From contig JABILX010000002.1 of the NCBI GenBank assembly GCA_018654255.1, forward strand, positions 1-64,000: DNA of 64,000 bases, written 5' to 3'. Source of the DNA: Candidatus Peregrinibacteria bacterium. GTDB taxonomy: Bacteria; Patescibacteriota; Gracilibacteria; UBA1369; LOWO2-01-FULL-3. This document shows, piece by piece, positions 26,630-35,590 of this stretch (positions within the stretch are counted from its first letter, which is position 1; every line of letters begins with the position of its first letter). A program made the position numbers and the translations under genes. Under the pieces are notes generated by a model that did no database searches, was not told where the DNA came from, and saw nothing but the letters and a program-made list of their open reading frames with translations.

Positions 26630-28435
26630 ATGAATCCAAAAGGGCTGAAATCAGAGAAGAAAACACAATTAGAACTGCTCAACCATGTTTACAAAACCCT
26701 ATCTGAGCAGGAGACGTTTCATGACATCCTAATAGCTTTCAGCAAAATAATAAAAGATCAGCTCAAATGTCAGTATCTTGATTTTGTGTTCATAAACAAA
26801 GACAAGAATAGCCCAAGTGTTAGTCAGTACAGAATGGAAGACGGAAAAACCATCACAGAAAAGACCTCCGAACCAAAAGGATTGACCGGCAAATCCATAG
26901 CCACAAAAAAAACCATAAAGATCGAAGACGTATCAAAATCAACTGAATACCACCGCTGCAGAAAAGACATAATTTCCGAACTCTGCATACCAATATTCTT
27001 CAAAAAAGCAGCAATCGGATGTATCAACCTCGAATTTATAAAAAAACAAGAATTTGATACAGACACAATCACAATCTTAGAAATTATAGGTAAAGCTATA
27101 GGTCCATTCCTAAGAAACGCAAAACTCCACGAAGAAGTAGAAAAATCAGAATACAGATTCCGCCAACTAGTCGAAAACATGAACGAAGGTCTTTGGGTTG
27201 GAGATGAAAATCACAACACAACCTACGTAAATCCAAAATTTGCAGAAATGGCAGGACTAACACAAGAAGAATGCACTGAAATTGACTGTTTTGGATTCTA
27301 CGACGAAGAAAGCGCCCAAAACATTCACGAACAACATAAAGCCCGAAAAGAGTGGAAAAGTTCCCAATACGAACTCACAATGATAAGCAAAGATGGCAAA
27401 AGAATCCCATTACTTTGTTCAGGAACTCCAATTCCAGGAGGAACGGTTGGAATCTTCACAGACCTAAGCCAACTAAAAGAAACTGAAAAACAAATCAAAG
27501 AACTTTCAAAATCCGAGAAACTACTAGCACACATCTCAAACACATCAATCGATGGAATAGTCAGCTTGGACAGAAACCTAATAATCCAAACCTGGAATCT
27601 GGGAGCAGAAAAAATGTTTGGATACGACAAAGAAGAATCAATCAATCAAAACGTGAAAATCTTGATGCCACCAGATAAGCTTAAAAAAGGAGAACTAGAA
27701 CATCTCGTTAAAATGATATTAGAAAAAGGGTTTTTGAAAAACTTTGAAACAACAAGAATAAAAAAAGACGGAAAAGAAATATCAGTAGCAATATCAGCCA
27801 CAAAACTAACCGATGAAAAAAATCGATTCATGGGATTTGGAATAATGTACAGAGATATCACCTATCAAAAGAAAGCAGAAAAAGAACTTCAAGCAAGATT
27901 TGAATCAATGCAAAACGCATACCTAGAACTCGGCACACAGCGACGTCAACTAGACTACCTACTTGAGACACTAAATATAACCGTCGGCGACGAACAATTT
28001 CCAAACATAGAGAACTACATCATCAACGCAGCAATGATGCTAACCAAAGCAAATGGAGCAACCCTGAGACTGTACGATGAAGAAGATAATCACCTCCACC
28101 TAAAAACAGTAAGCGGCGTAAGTCCAGAATGGTGGGGAAAATCAAAAATCCCTTACAATGGATCAGTAGCAGAAAGAGCTTATCAACAAAGACAACCCCT
28201 ATTCATTGACGACATACAAAACAACCCAAGCTACACAAGCCCAAGACTAGCATCAGAACACAACTTCAAGTCATGCCTGTTATTACCGCTATATGTTAAA
28301 TCAAAATACATAGGAAACATGTCCCTATACTCAAGTAGCAGAAATTCACTCCATCTACTCGACAATTCCTTCATATCAAACTTCGGCAAACAAGCTTCCC
28401 TAGCCTTACTAACAAGAAAAATAAAGACTAAATAA
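26630..28435 (+). CDS. GAF-PAS-PAS-GAF sensor without an output domain
   Basis: This 601-residue soluble protein has a first GAF-like domain (about residues 20-170, SVSQYRMEDGKTI and LCIPIFFKKAAIGCINLEF), two PAS domains (about 175-290 with VENMNEGLWVGDENHNTTYVN; about 300-415 with ISNTSIDGIVSLDRNLIIQTWN and FGIMYRDITYQKKAE), then a helix and a second GAF (450-600, ENYIINAAMMLTKANGATLRL and SCLLLPLYVKSKYIGNMSLYS). It ends there: no histidine kinase, GGDEF or HTH domain. It may sense a small molecule or redox state and pass it by contact to the two receiver-like neighbours. Its end overlaps the converging 28428 gene by 8 bases. Confidence 0.75.
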   Translation: MNPKGLKSEKKTQLELLNHVYKTLSEQETFHDILIAFSKIIKDQLKCQYLDFVFINKDKNSPSVSQYRMEDGKTITEKTSEPKGLTGKSIATKKTIKIEDVSKSTEYHRCRKDIISELCIPIFFKKAAIGCINLEFIKKQEFDTDTITILEIIGKAIGPFLRNAKLHEEVEKSEYRFRQLVENMNEGLWVGDENHNTTYVNPKFAEMAGLTQEECTEIDCFGFYDEESAQNIHEQHKARKEWKSSQYELTMISKDGKRIPLLCSGTPIPGGTVGIFTDLSQLKETEKQIKELSKSEKLLAHISNTSIDGIVSLDRNLIIQTWNLGAEKMFGYDKEESINQNVKILMPPDKLKKGELEHLVKMILEKGFLKNFETTRIKKDGKEISVAISATKLTDEKNRFMGFGIMYRDITYQKKAEKELQARFESMQNAYLELGTQRRQLDYLLETLNITVGDEQFPNIENYIINAAMMLTKANGATLRLYDEEDNHLHLKTVSGVSPEWWGKSKIPYNGSVAERAYQQRQPLFIDDIQNNPSYTSPRLASEHNFKSCLLLPLYVKSKYIGNMSLYSSSRNSLHLLDNSFISNFGKQASLALLTRKIKTK

Positions 28436-29684
28436 GAAGAAGGCTAGCCAAACCAGCCAAGATCATTAGTCCAAACACAGAAAGAACTCTAAAGGCCGTT
28501 TTCCTCGAACCAAAAATCAAAAACAAACTTCCCTTAAACAAAGTATTTGCTATTGCGGCAATTGTTATCGACTTGACCGCAACCTCATGCCCCAGGCCAT
28601 TTTGCCCCAACTTCGCCATAGAAACTGTGATCGCATCCATATCAACAAACCCTGAAACAAAACTGACCAGATAAGTTCCCTTATCCCCCAGATACTCATG
28701 TCCAACCTTGGAAATAAACAATATAACAGCAAAAAACAAACCAAATTGAAGAGCAGGCATCAATCTAAAAGGACTCTTGATAGAATAATCTTTCTTCGAA
28801 AGCCTTTTACAACTACCCTTATCCTTCCAACACCAAAGCCAAACACTAGCAACAACACCTATAAAAGCCATCGAACCCATAGGGATCATCGCCTTGAAAA
28901 CCATATCTCTGTTCAAAACAAAAATTTCAAGAAGCACCCTGAAATACGTAGCAGTACTCGCCACAATAATCGCAAAAACATAAGGGTTCACGATACTTTT
29001 GTTCACCTTACTCTCTTTCGAATAACTCATAGCAAGAGCCGTACTCGATATCAAACCTGCCAAAAACCCAGTCAAACCAATACCCTTTCTAGCACCAAGC
29101 CACTTGATAGCAATATAACTTGCAAAAGAAATCCCAGATATAAAAACAACCATCAACCATATCACATAAGGATTGAAGACCTCGTAGGGCCCATATCCTT
29201 GATTCGGCAATAAAGGCAAAATTATAAAAGCAATAATCACAAATTTTATCGTAGACAAAATCTCATCAGCATTAATTCCATGAGCCCATTTATGAATAGG
29301 CTCCTTGAAATAAAGAACACTCAACGTAATCAGTGAAACCACAACCGCCAACATATAATCTCCACTCACACAAAGACCTCCCACCAAAAAAGTAACAATA
29401 GCAGCAAGCTCAGTCGTAATTCCAATTCTTAATTTTTTCATTCCAACAATCAAGTAAGAGGAAACTATCAGCACAAAAAATACACTCGAAATAAGAATGA
29501 AAGCTGCCAAAGAAATATTCAACAAATAGAAAGCCAACGCCCCCAAAAGGCCAATCAACGCAAACGATCTTACTCCTGCAAAAGACAAATCTTTCTTAGA
29601 TTTTTTCTCTTGCTCCCTCTCGAGTCCAATCAACGTCGAAAGCGCTAGGGCAGCTCCAAACTGTTGTATTAATTCAAAATCCAT
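28428..29684 (-). CDS. MgtC/DUF4010 family membrane protein
   Basis: The product is 418 residues from the ATG at 29684 (MDFELIQQFGAAL). This start is preferred because the extended -10 box is directly upstream and the longer frame is non-hydrophobic. STLIGLEREQEKK is the MgtC/SapB N-terminal mark, and the rest has about 12 helices as in DUF4010 proteins. The family is linked to magnesium or membrane-potential control, but no transport role is proven. The spacing from -10 to ATG suggests a leaderless or nearly leaderless message. Confidence 0.75.
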   Translation of the reverse strand: MDFELIQQFGAALALSTLIGLEREQEKKSKKDLSFAGVRSFALIGLLGALAFYLLNISLAAFILISSVFFVLIVSSYLIVGMKKLRIGITTELAAIVTFLVGGLCVSGDYMLAVVVSLITLSVLYFKEPIHKWAHGINADEILSTIKFVIIAFIILPLLPNQGYGPYEVFNPYVIWLMVVFISGISFASYIAIKWLGARKGIGLTGFLAGLISSTALAMSYSKESKVNKSIVNPYVFAIIVASTATYFRVLLEIFVLNRDMVFKAMIPMGSMAFIGVVASVWLWCWKDKGSCKRLSKKDYSIKSPFRLMPALQFGLFFAVILFISKVGHEYLGDKGTYLVSFVSGFVDMDAITVSMAKLGQNGLGHEVAVKSITIAAIANTLFKGSLFLIFGSRKTAFRVLSVFGLMILAGLASLLLI

Positions 29685-29690
29685 TAACTT

Positions 29691-29699
29691 ATTATACCA
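29691..29699 (-). promoter_or_regulatory. Extended -10 promoter (TGGTATAAT)
   Basis: Minus-strand TGGTATAAT only 6 bases from the ATG at 29684, so the transcript would begin at or near the start codon. Confidence 0.5.
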
Positions 29700-29769
29700 T
29701 AAAACTTGCAAATTTTCCCCCCAGAAAGTAGAATCAACAAAGACAAACCCCTCAAATAACCCACTTCCT

Positions 29770-30165
29770 ATGTTCATCACCCCATCGATGCTGCTGATCG
29801 GACTTGCAATCTTCATGGCAGCACTCCTGATCCCAGCCATTCTAAACACAAAAAAATGGCAAAAAGCCATGAAAAAAAGCTTCTCCAACGAATCGCAAGT
29901 GCGAATGATGGCTATGTTTAGCTTCATATTCGCATTCCTATTCCTAAGCGTTCACTGGAAACTAACAGGTGGATGGTTCATAATCATCCCAATAATAGGT
30001 TGGATAAGCCTTGCTAAAGGTCTTGCCCTGTTATGGTGGCCTGAATTTGCTTACAAAATGGCAAAAAAGACTTACCTAGAATCAGAGACTCTAACAGCAT
30101 TGATCGGATTCTTAGGATTAGTAATAGCAATAGGTCTAACATACGTAGCTCTATACCTGTACTAA
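29770..30165 (+). CDS. Membrane protein, paralogue of the one at 4667
   Basis: This 131-residue protein has four hydrophobic segments. FIIIPIIGWISLAKGLALLWWP and the following ETLTALIGFLGLVIAIGLTYV line up with the 4667 protein (ITILGWAALVKGALLVLIPG). The common mark is an Ile-Gly-Trp strand, a Lys-Gly turn and a Leu-rich helix ending in Pro. The N-terminal Met-rich loop differs. No known family is recognised. The stop touches the converging bL28 stop (no spacer). Confidence 0.6.
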   Translation: MFITPSMLLIGLAIFMAALLIPAILNTKKWQKAMKKSFSNESQVRMMAMFSFIFAFLFLSVHWKLTGGWFIIIPIIGWISLAKGLALLWWPEFAYKMAKKTYLESETLTALIGFLGLVIAIGLTYVALYLY

Positions 30166-30360
30166 TTAAGACATTTTCTTCTTAAGAATACGCAAACCCT
30201 TTGCTGAAATAACCATCTTTTCAACCTTGCCAGTTTCAGGGTTGTAGACTTTTTTCTTCATCAAATTAGGTAGAAATCGGCGTTTAGTCTTCCTGTTAGA
30301 ATGACTAACGTTGTTTCCAGATGAAGGTTTCTTTCCTGTTAATTTACAAACTCGAGACAT
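30166..30360 (-). CDS. rpmB: Ribosomal protein bL28
   Basis: This is a 64-residue basic protein. [20 protein letters not shown] and [12 protein letters not shown] are the usual bL28 motifs (the CxxTGKxP lead and the KR-F-PNL core). The end [11 protein letters not shown] is also typical. It binds 23S rRNA in the large subunit. The length is normal. It is transcribed alone, without bL33 or a ribosomal neighbour. Confidence 0.95.
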   Translation of the reverse strand: MSRVCKLTGKKPSSGNNVSHSNRKTKRRFLPNLMKKKVYNPETGKVEKMVISAKGLRILKKKMS

Positions 30361-30440
30361 AGTTTTTCTTTAAATTGCCCGCACATTCTAACAACTTCCA
30401 TCAAGAAAGCAAGAAAATTTCACTATTTCCCAACTATTTC

Positions 30441-30884
30441 CTAAACAAAGCAATCTTTGGACAACAATCTAACAGGAATTGTACAGATAATTGTCTCTAT
30501 AAACCCATCCAAAGTCAGCAAAATAACCAGCCCTTCGTTAGATCTCATAAGAATAAAATCACCAATGGAAAAAAACAAAAAGGCAGAAACACTGTAGAGA
30601 ATAAAAAAGAATATCCCCCATCCCATATGAGCATTTATGTTGCGACAAGCAGACCTAAACAAAAAAGCCAGCAAAAACCCAACAAAAAAATCCTTAACAA
30701 AAATCAGGAAGACTGGATTGCTCAGATCAAAAAACCGACCTTCCCCAGTAAAAAGCTCCAAAAAATCAGGGTAAAACCCGAAAACCCGAAAAATCAAAAT
30801 ATTGTATCCAACAGCAACCAAACCCGTCACAAATCCAGCGACAAGGAAAGTCTTAAACCTACTAGTTTTATTATTCACAACCAT
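30441..30884 (-). CDS. Hypothetical membrane protein
   Basis: From the ATG at 30884 the product is 147 residues with four membrane helices (FLVAGFVTGLVAVGYNILIF, FLIFVKDFFVGFLLAFLF, WGIFFFILYSVSAFLFF and EGLVILLTLDGFIETII). An alternative start at 30956 adds 24 residues. The first helix and the Arg/Lys-rich lead suggest an in-to-out insertion. I recognise no family. It lies between bL28 and aspA, each in its own unit. Confidence 0.5.
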   Translation of the reverse strand: MVVNNKTSRFKTFLVAGFVTGLVAVGYNILIFRVFGFYPDFLELFTGEGRFFDLSNPVFLIFVKDFFVGFLLAFLFRSACRNINAHMGWGIFFFILYSVSAFLFFSIGDFILMRSNEGLVILLTLDGFIETIICTIPVRLLSKDCFV

Positions 30885-30996
30885 AATAATTCCTTGAATT
30901 TTTAGAACAAAAACAATATAGTTTAGATCCCTCAAAAAAACAAAGCCCTGACTCAAAGAAAAGGGCTCGTTCTTATTTTTTCATTTTTACAAAAAC

Positions 30997-32292
30997 ATGG
31001 CTAAACAAACATTTAGAACAGAGAAAGATTCAATCGGACAAATTCAAATTCCATCAAACGCATATTATGGAGCCTTCACAACCAGAGCATTAAATAATTT
31101 TCAAATATCAGATCTGAAAGTCCCAAGAATATTCAGAAAATGCCTAGGACTGGTAAAACTAGCAGCAGCAGAAACAAACCTTTCGCTAGGAGAACTAGAC
31201 AATAGGTCAGGAAAAGCAATCATTCAAGCAGCAAAGGAGTTCTCAGAGGGCAAATTCGACACAGACTTCCGTCTAGACGTCATTCAAGCAGGAGCAGGCA
31301 CTCCATACAACATGAATGCAAATGAAATCATCTCAAACCGTGCAAACGTCATATTGAAAGGCAAAATTGGAGCCAACAAACCCGTACATCCAAACAACCA
31401 CACAAACAAAGGCCAATCTTCAAACGACGTCATTCCTTCAACAACAAAAATCGCAACACTTTTAAGCATCCCAAAACTCGAAGAAGAAACGAAAAAACTA
31501 GCAAAATCTCTAACAAAAAAATCGGTCAAATATAAATCACTCAAAAAAGCCGGTCGAACACACCTTCAAGACGCAGTCCCAATCAGTTACGGCCAAATCT
31601 TCGACTCACACTCAAAAGCCATCGAAAGATCACTCAAAAACGTTATCAAAGCATCCGAAGACCTATATGAACTCTCACTTGGAGGAACTGCCGTCGGAAC
31701 AGGGATCACAGCAAATCCAAAATTCAAAACCACAACTATCAAAAACTTAAGCAACCTAACAGGCCTTAAATTAAAAAGCTGTCCAAATCTAACAGAAGGA
31801 GCAACAAACTTCGCTCCATTCGCTGACTTCAGCAATGCATTAACATCACTAGCAAGTAATCTGTATCGCCTAGCAATGGATCTAAAAATCCTCGGCTCAG
31901 GCCCACACACAGGACTCTCAGAAATAAAACTTCCAGCAGTCCAACCAGGTTCATCAATAATGCCAGGCAAAGTAAACCCATCAATCCCAGAAGCAGTTGA
32001 AATGGCCTTCTATCAAATTTCAGGAAACAACGAAACAATCAGACTCGCTTCAAGCAACGGACAACTCGAACTCAACACAAACTGTCCAATCATAATGTAC
32101 AACCTCCTTCAATCATTAGAAATCCTCACAAACTTAAGCGAAACCTTCCGAACACGATGCATCGACGGCCTCACAGTAAACAAAAAACGCGTCAAAGAAC
32201 TCTACGATGGAAGCTTATGCAAAGCCACCGAACTCGTACCACGCCTAGGATACGACAAAGTCGCTGAGATGGTAAAGAAAGGGAAGTTGTAG
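30997..32292 (+). CDS. aspA: Aspartate ammonia-lyase (aspartase)
   Basis: This 431-residue protein is in the fumarase/aspartase superfamily. QAGAGTPYNMNANEIISNRA and GRTHLQDAVPISYGQ match aspartase (LQDAVP; fumarase has LMDATP). The loop GSSIMPGKVNP with the catalytic Ser is present. It makes fumarate and ammonia from aspartate, or the reverse. The last 40 or so residues of usual aspartases are missing: it ends at KVAEMVKKGKL, where relatives continue. This may be a natural short form. No TCA-cycle gene is near. argH, which also gives fumarate, is 9 kb away. Confidence 0.85.
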   Translation: MAKQTFRTEKDSIGQIQIPSNAYYGAFTTRALNNFQISDLKVPRIFRKCLGLVKLAAAETNLSLGELDNRSGKAIIQAAKEFSEGKFDTDFRLDVIQAGAGTPYNMNANEIISNRANVILKGKIGANKPVHPNNHTNKGQSSNDVIPSTTKIATLLSIPKLEEETKKLAKSLTKKSVKYKSLKKAGRTHLQDAVPISYGQIFDSHSKAIERSLKNVIKASEDLYELSLGGTAVGTGITANPKFKTTTIKNLSNLTGLKLKSCPNLTEGATNFAPFADFSNALTSLASNLYRLAMDLKILGSGPHTGLSEIKLPAVQPGSSIMPGKVNPSIPEAVEMAFYQISGNNETIRLASSNGQLELNTNCPIIMYNLLQSLEILTNLSETFRTRCIDGLTVNKKRVKELYDGSLCKATELVPRLGYDKVAEMVKKGKL

Positions 32293-32299
32293 AACTACT

Positions 32300-32728
32300 T
32301 CATTTCACCTTCTCAAAAACACCAGCTTCCAGAAGCATATTATGTGCCTTCCTAACTTTTTTACGAAAAGTCTTTGAAACACGTCTTATCACAGGACAAG
32401 GAGATTCAGAGTCATCAATATCATCTTCTTCTTCCCCAAATATATTCATCCCTCCATCCCTACAAGGGAGCATAACTGGAGTAGTTTTACAAACAAGAGG
32501 CCTATCGTCAGTATCAAACCTACAAACACCACCTAAAGAACAATTCAAAACCCTCCGACCTTCAACCACAACCCCAGCAGGAATAGAGTCTAGAGTTTCA
32601 CCAGGAATCAACATCGATCCATCATTGCAACAAACATCACATCCCTCCCCCTTACGACGATCATTACATGCACCAACACTTCCTTCCCCCATTATCCTAT
32701 GACAATTTTTAACAACATCAGTACTCAT
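32300..32728 (-). CDS. Cys-rich protein (CxxCxxCC-like metal-binding)
   Basis: From the ATG at 32728 the product is 142 residues, with a start at 32776 also possible. Cysteines are in GCDVCCNDGS, a Cys before SLGGVC, VCKTTPVMLPC and a final PCPVI. This resembles the YkgJ-type CxxCxxCC proteins that bind zinc or iron-sulfur clusters, though the exact spacing differs. A strong acidic stretch (EEEDDIDDSES) lies near residue 105. The role is unknown. The stop is TGA, and it lies 8 bases from the converging aspA stop. It is in the region of the other Cys-rich proteins but not their relative. Confidence 0.55.
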   Translation of the reverse strand: MSTDVVKNCHRIMGEGSVGACNDRRKGEGCDVCCNDGSMLIPGETLDSIPAGVVVEGRRVLNCSLGGVCRFDTDDRPLVCKTTPVMLPCRDGGMNIFGEEEDDIDDSESPCPVIRRVSKTFRKKVRKAHNMLLEAGVFEKVK

Positions 32729-32809
32729 AAAAAAATTATTAGACAACAGAGTACAATAAAACCCACATACAGTCAACCCTACTCACGACTAAAAACTCCT
32801 ACTTATCTC

Positions 32810-32905
32810 TAGAAGAAAAAGGTGTTTTTTTTGCTAGCGAATTTGAGCAGTGCTCATCAAAGATGAGCGCGCGATATGAGCTACTAAAAACACCTTTTTC
32901 TTCTA
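32810..32905. repeat. 20-bp inverted repeat with nested hairpins
   Basis: The 19-base arm AGAAGAAAAAGGTGTTTTT at 32811-32829, plus one flanking base, is exactly inverted at 32886-32905. Inside are a perfect hairpin GCTCATC-AAA-GATGAGC (32852-32868) and GAGCA-G-TGCTC. The right arm overlaps the stop of the VirD4-like gene. It may be a large terminator or an element that can fold into a cruciform. Confidence 0.75.
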
Positions 32906-35191
32906 AACTAGGGGCGCACTAAACTTTTCCTCCCCAAGACTGTTTGCTCCACCAGTATCCTCCTCCATATGCTCTTCCCCACCCTTATCCATAGCTTCAA
33001 TCATACTCTCAACTTCAGCACGAGGTTTACCATAAGTTTCTCTAGAATGCTGAATGATTTCAGCACTCAAGTCATGAGTAACTTTTGGCACAGTCAAAGT
33101 ATATCCTGAGAACGGATCACGAAGTTTACCATCAATAGTCATCTTCACATAAAACTCACGCACACCAAGGTTGATAATATCATTTGCCTTAAATACAGGA
33201 GTAAATTCACGTTCCAAATTGAACGCATCTTCCGCTCCCACACGGAAAGAAATCATCGAACCAATGTTTCCGAATACCATCGATTTCGTATAATCATCCA
33301 ATTGTCCAAGATGCTGATGTGACACACACAAATTCAAACGATACTTACGCGCTTCAGATAAGATTTCACCAAAAGTATGAGTTGCAAAATTCTGGAACTC
33401 GTCCACGTAGAAGTAGAAATCTTTACGATCCTCCTCTGGCATAGCAGCACGCTTCATCGCACTACGATAAAGCGAAGTAATAACCATAGATCCAATAATT
33501 CCACTAATCTCCTCTGACAACGTTCCTTTCGATACATTCATCAAAAGAATTTTCTGATTATTCATAATATCATCCATATCCATTCTATTTTGTGGCTGTC
33601 CCACAATATTTCTAACTACAGCAGTTGAAACAAACTGACCAATCTTATTCAAAACCGGCACAATCGCCTCATTATCAAATTTTTCACTCCAAGCTGCAAA
33701 CTCATTTACCCAGAAGTTCTTCACCACCGTATCAGTTACATGAGATACAACTCTTTGACGATAATTCTTATCAGTCAACATTTTCAAAATTCCAAAGACA
33801 GTAGAGTTTGGATAATCAAACAACGCCAAAACCGTATATCGAAGTACATGTTCAAGTCTGTACGTCCAGTTATCCCCAAACATCTTCTTGAAAATCTCAA
33901 TAAATCCCATCGCCACATGTTGCCTGTATTCCTCCTCAACAGATTCAATCGGATTAAACCCAATCGGATAAGCCATATCAGCAGGATTGAAAACAACCAC
34001 ATCTTTCTTACGATGTTCTGGCACATATTTGAGAACGTTTTCAACCAAATCCCCATGTGGATCGAGCACTCCAACACCCTCACCATTCAAAATATCCGAA
34101 ATTATAAGCAACTCAAGAAGTTTACTTTTTCCCGTTCCACTCTTTCCAACAACATATAGATGCCTTCGTCTATCCTCTCTAGGAATTCCAAATTTAAGAT
34201 ACTGATTATGAAAATTAGTTGTCCCAAAAAAACTAACCGTCTTCGGATCAACATTCCCTTCTTTTGGAAGATCCATAGGTGGTTCTGCTTTCTTAGATAC
34301 AGTACAAACTAGATTCGGCACAGCATTTTTCGCTCCCTCTGGAAGGTGAAAAATAGAAGCCAATTCCTTAACATTCAAAATATATTTTTTCGAACCAAAC
34401 TTACGAGCCTGATAATTTTTTAACATCAAAGCACTAGAACCAATTCTCGAAACTTTAAACGCATTCAAATCCTGCTCATCAAAAATCGAAAAAGTATTCG
34501 CAAGCGCTTTTAATTTACTAGCGGCCACTCTCTGGTCAGGTGAGAAATAAGCAATTCTAATAGAAGTTTTGAACGTATCCTTACCAAACTTCTTGGAAGC
34601 CGACTCTTTCTCCTTCTTCATAACATCACTACGAGACTTTGTTTTGAAAAGTTTTCGAATATCGAACTTATTAAGAAAAGACTTAAATGACAATCTAATT
34701 TTCTTTCCAATACTAAACTGTCCTTCACCAGAAGAAGGTTGTACAACAATTTGCACCCAACTCTGTTCGTTTTCTTGGGTTTTCGTCAAAAATGAGAAAA
34801 TCGCCGACATACTAGATCCCTCAAATTCCTCATACGTCTTGATAGGATACAAATCAGTCCTTGTAAGTCCAAGCTCAGCAACTGCAAACTTCATTCCAGT
34901 AGTTTTCAAATCAACCTCTGAATAATCCTTCAAGAACTCAATCTCAGCATGTGGATAAGAAGCATATAATTGCCCCTGAAGAGTAGGAAGCTGATTCCTT
35001 TTACACCAAACAAACAAATAAATATGCTGATGCAAAGATACTATCTCCATAGAGAACTTTTGCCCACCTACCACTCCATGCAATATATCCAAAAGCTGCT
35101 CGAAAATAAGCTCATCCTTTGAGTTGTCGTGAGCAACCTTAATGAGCATTAGAACTCCATCTCCCAAACCTTTAGATACAGGTGTAGCCAT
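32903..35191 (-). CDS. VirD4/TraG-like secretion or conjugation ATPase
   Basis: This 762-residue protein has an N-terminal part without clear membrane helices (about residues 1-330), then a P-loop GKSGTGKSKL (about 348-357) with LDPHGDLVENVL soon after, and Walker B FYFYVDEFQNF (about 592). SHQHLGQLDDYTKSMVFGNIGS follows, as in VirD4/TraD-type coupling proteins and their DUF87/HerA-like relatives. These ATPases push DNA or proteins through the membrane. No nicking relaxase or VirB4 gene is visible here, so a full transfer system cannot be claimed. It may work with the pilin cluster at 59-62 kb, but that is inference. The end overlaps the large inverted repeat. Confidence 0.8.
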   Translation of the reverse strand: MATPVSKGLGDGVLMLIKVAHDNSKDELIFEQLLDILHGVVGGQKFSMEIVSLHQHIYLFVWCKRNQLPTLQGQLYASYPHAEIEFLKDYSEVDLKTTGMKFAVAELGLTRTDLYPIKTYEEFEGSSMSAIFSFLTKTQENEQSWVQIVVQPSSGEGQFSIGKKIRLSFKSFLNKFDIRKLFKTKSRSDVMKKEKESASKKFGKDTFKTSIRIAYFSPDQRVAASKLKALANTFSIFDEQDLNAFKVSRIGSSALMLKNYQARKFGSKKYILNVKELASIFHLPEGAKNAVPNLVCTVSKKAEPPMDLPKEGNVDPKTVSFFGTTNFHNQYLKFGIPREDRRRHLYVVGKSGTGKSKLLELLIISDILNGEGVGVLDPHGDLVENVLKYVPEHRKKDVVVFNPADMAYPIGFNPIESVEEEYRQHVAMGFIEIFKKMFGDNWTYRLEHVLRYTVLALFDYPNSTVFGILKMLTDKNYRQRVVSHVTDTVVKNFWVNEFAAWSEKFDNEAIVPVLNKIGQFVSTAVVRNIVGQPQNRMDMDDIMNNQKILLMNVSKGTLSEEISGIIGSMVITSLYRSAMKRAAMPEEDRKDFYFYVDEFQNFATHTFGEILSEARKYRLNLCVSHQHLGQLDDYTKSMVFGNIGSMISFRVGAEDAFNLEREFTPVFKANDIINLGVREFYVKMTIDGKLRDPFSGYTLTVPKVTHDLSAEIIQHSRETYGKPRAEVESMIEAMDKGGEEHMEEDTGGANSLGEEKFSAPLV

Positions 35192-35282
35192 ACATATATT
35201 TTACAGGAAAAACGCTAATTAATCAATGTGTCAATAGGCGAAAACAGACCAGTTAATGGAAAATTACATAAAACACGTTTTT

Positions 35283-35549
35283 CTACCCAATATGCTTCCA
35301 GAAACACTCCTGACAATAGACGATATACTTACTATCAGCAGGATAAGTACTAATAATCTCACTCTTACACTGATCACAAGTTCTCTTATAAAGCTTTCGT
35401 TCATTTCTGAGACTCAATCTGCGTTTTTGCCGACATTCAGGACAGTTCTCAGGCCATGGAAGATCTTTTTTCTTATAGAACTTTTGTTCCTGGTCAATAA
35501 TAAGAAAATCTTTAGTACATTTCTTACATGTTTTTTTCTCGTCTGGCAT
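35283..35549 (-). CDS. Stand-alone double zinc ribbon of the Cys-rich family
   Basis: This 88-residue protein has eight cysteines as four CxxC pairs (CKKC, CPEC, CDQC, CQEC), enough for two zinc ions. It lines up along its whole length with the C-terminal ribbon of the 542-residue protein at 47538: KFYKKKDLPWPENCPECRQKRR here and KFYKQRVLPVPRKCPDCRHL there. The ribbon is thus a separate gene here, placed 41 bases downstream of the 330-residue Cys-rich protein that lacks one. I infer a split form of one architecture. It is likely nucleic-acid or protein binding, but no function is known. Confidence 0.7.
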   Translation of the reverse strand: MPDEKKTCKKCTKDFLIIDQEQKFYKKKDLPWPENCPECRQKRRLSLRNERKLYKRTCDQCKSEIISTYPADSKYIVYCQECFWKHIG

Positions 35550-35590
35550 AATTTTTAAGATTTATAAAATACGTTAAGATTATATCAAAT

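Noticed and set aside
30997-32292. Class II fumarase
   Set aside because: The motif LQDAVP and the GAGTxxNMNANE form are those of aspartase, not of fumarase (LMDATP).
32810-32905. CRISPR repeat pair
   Set aside because: There are only two arms, in inverted orientation, and no spacer series.
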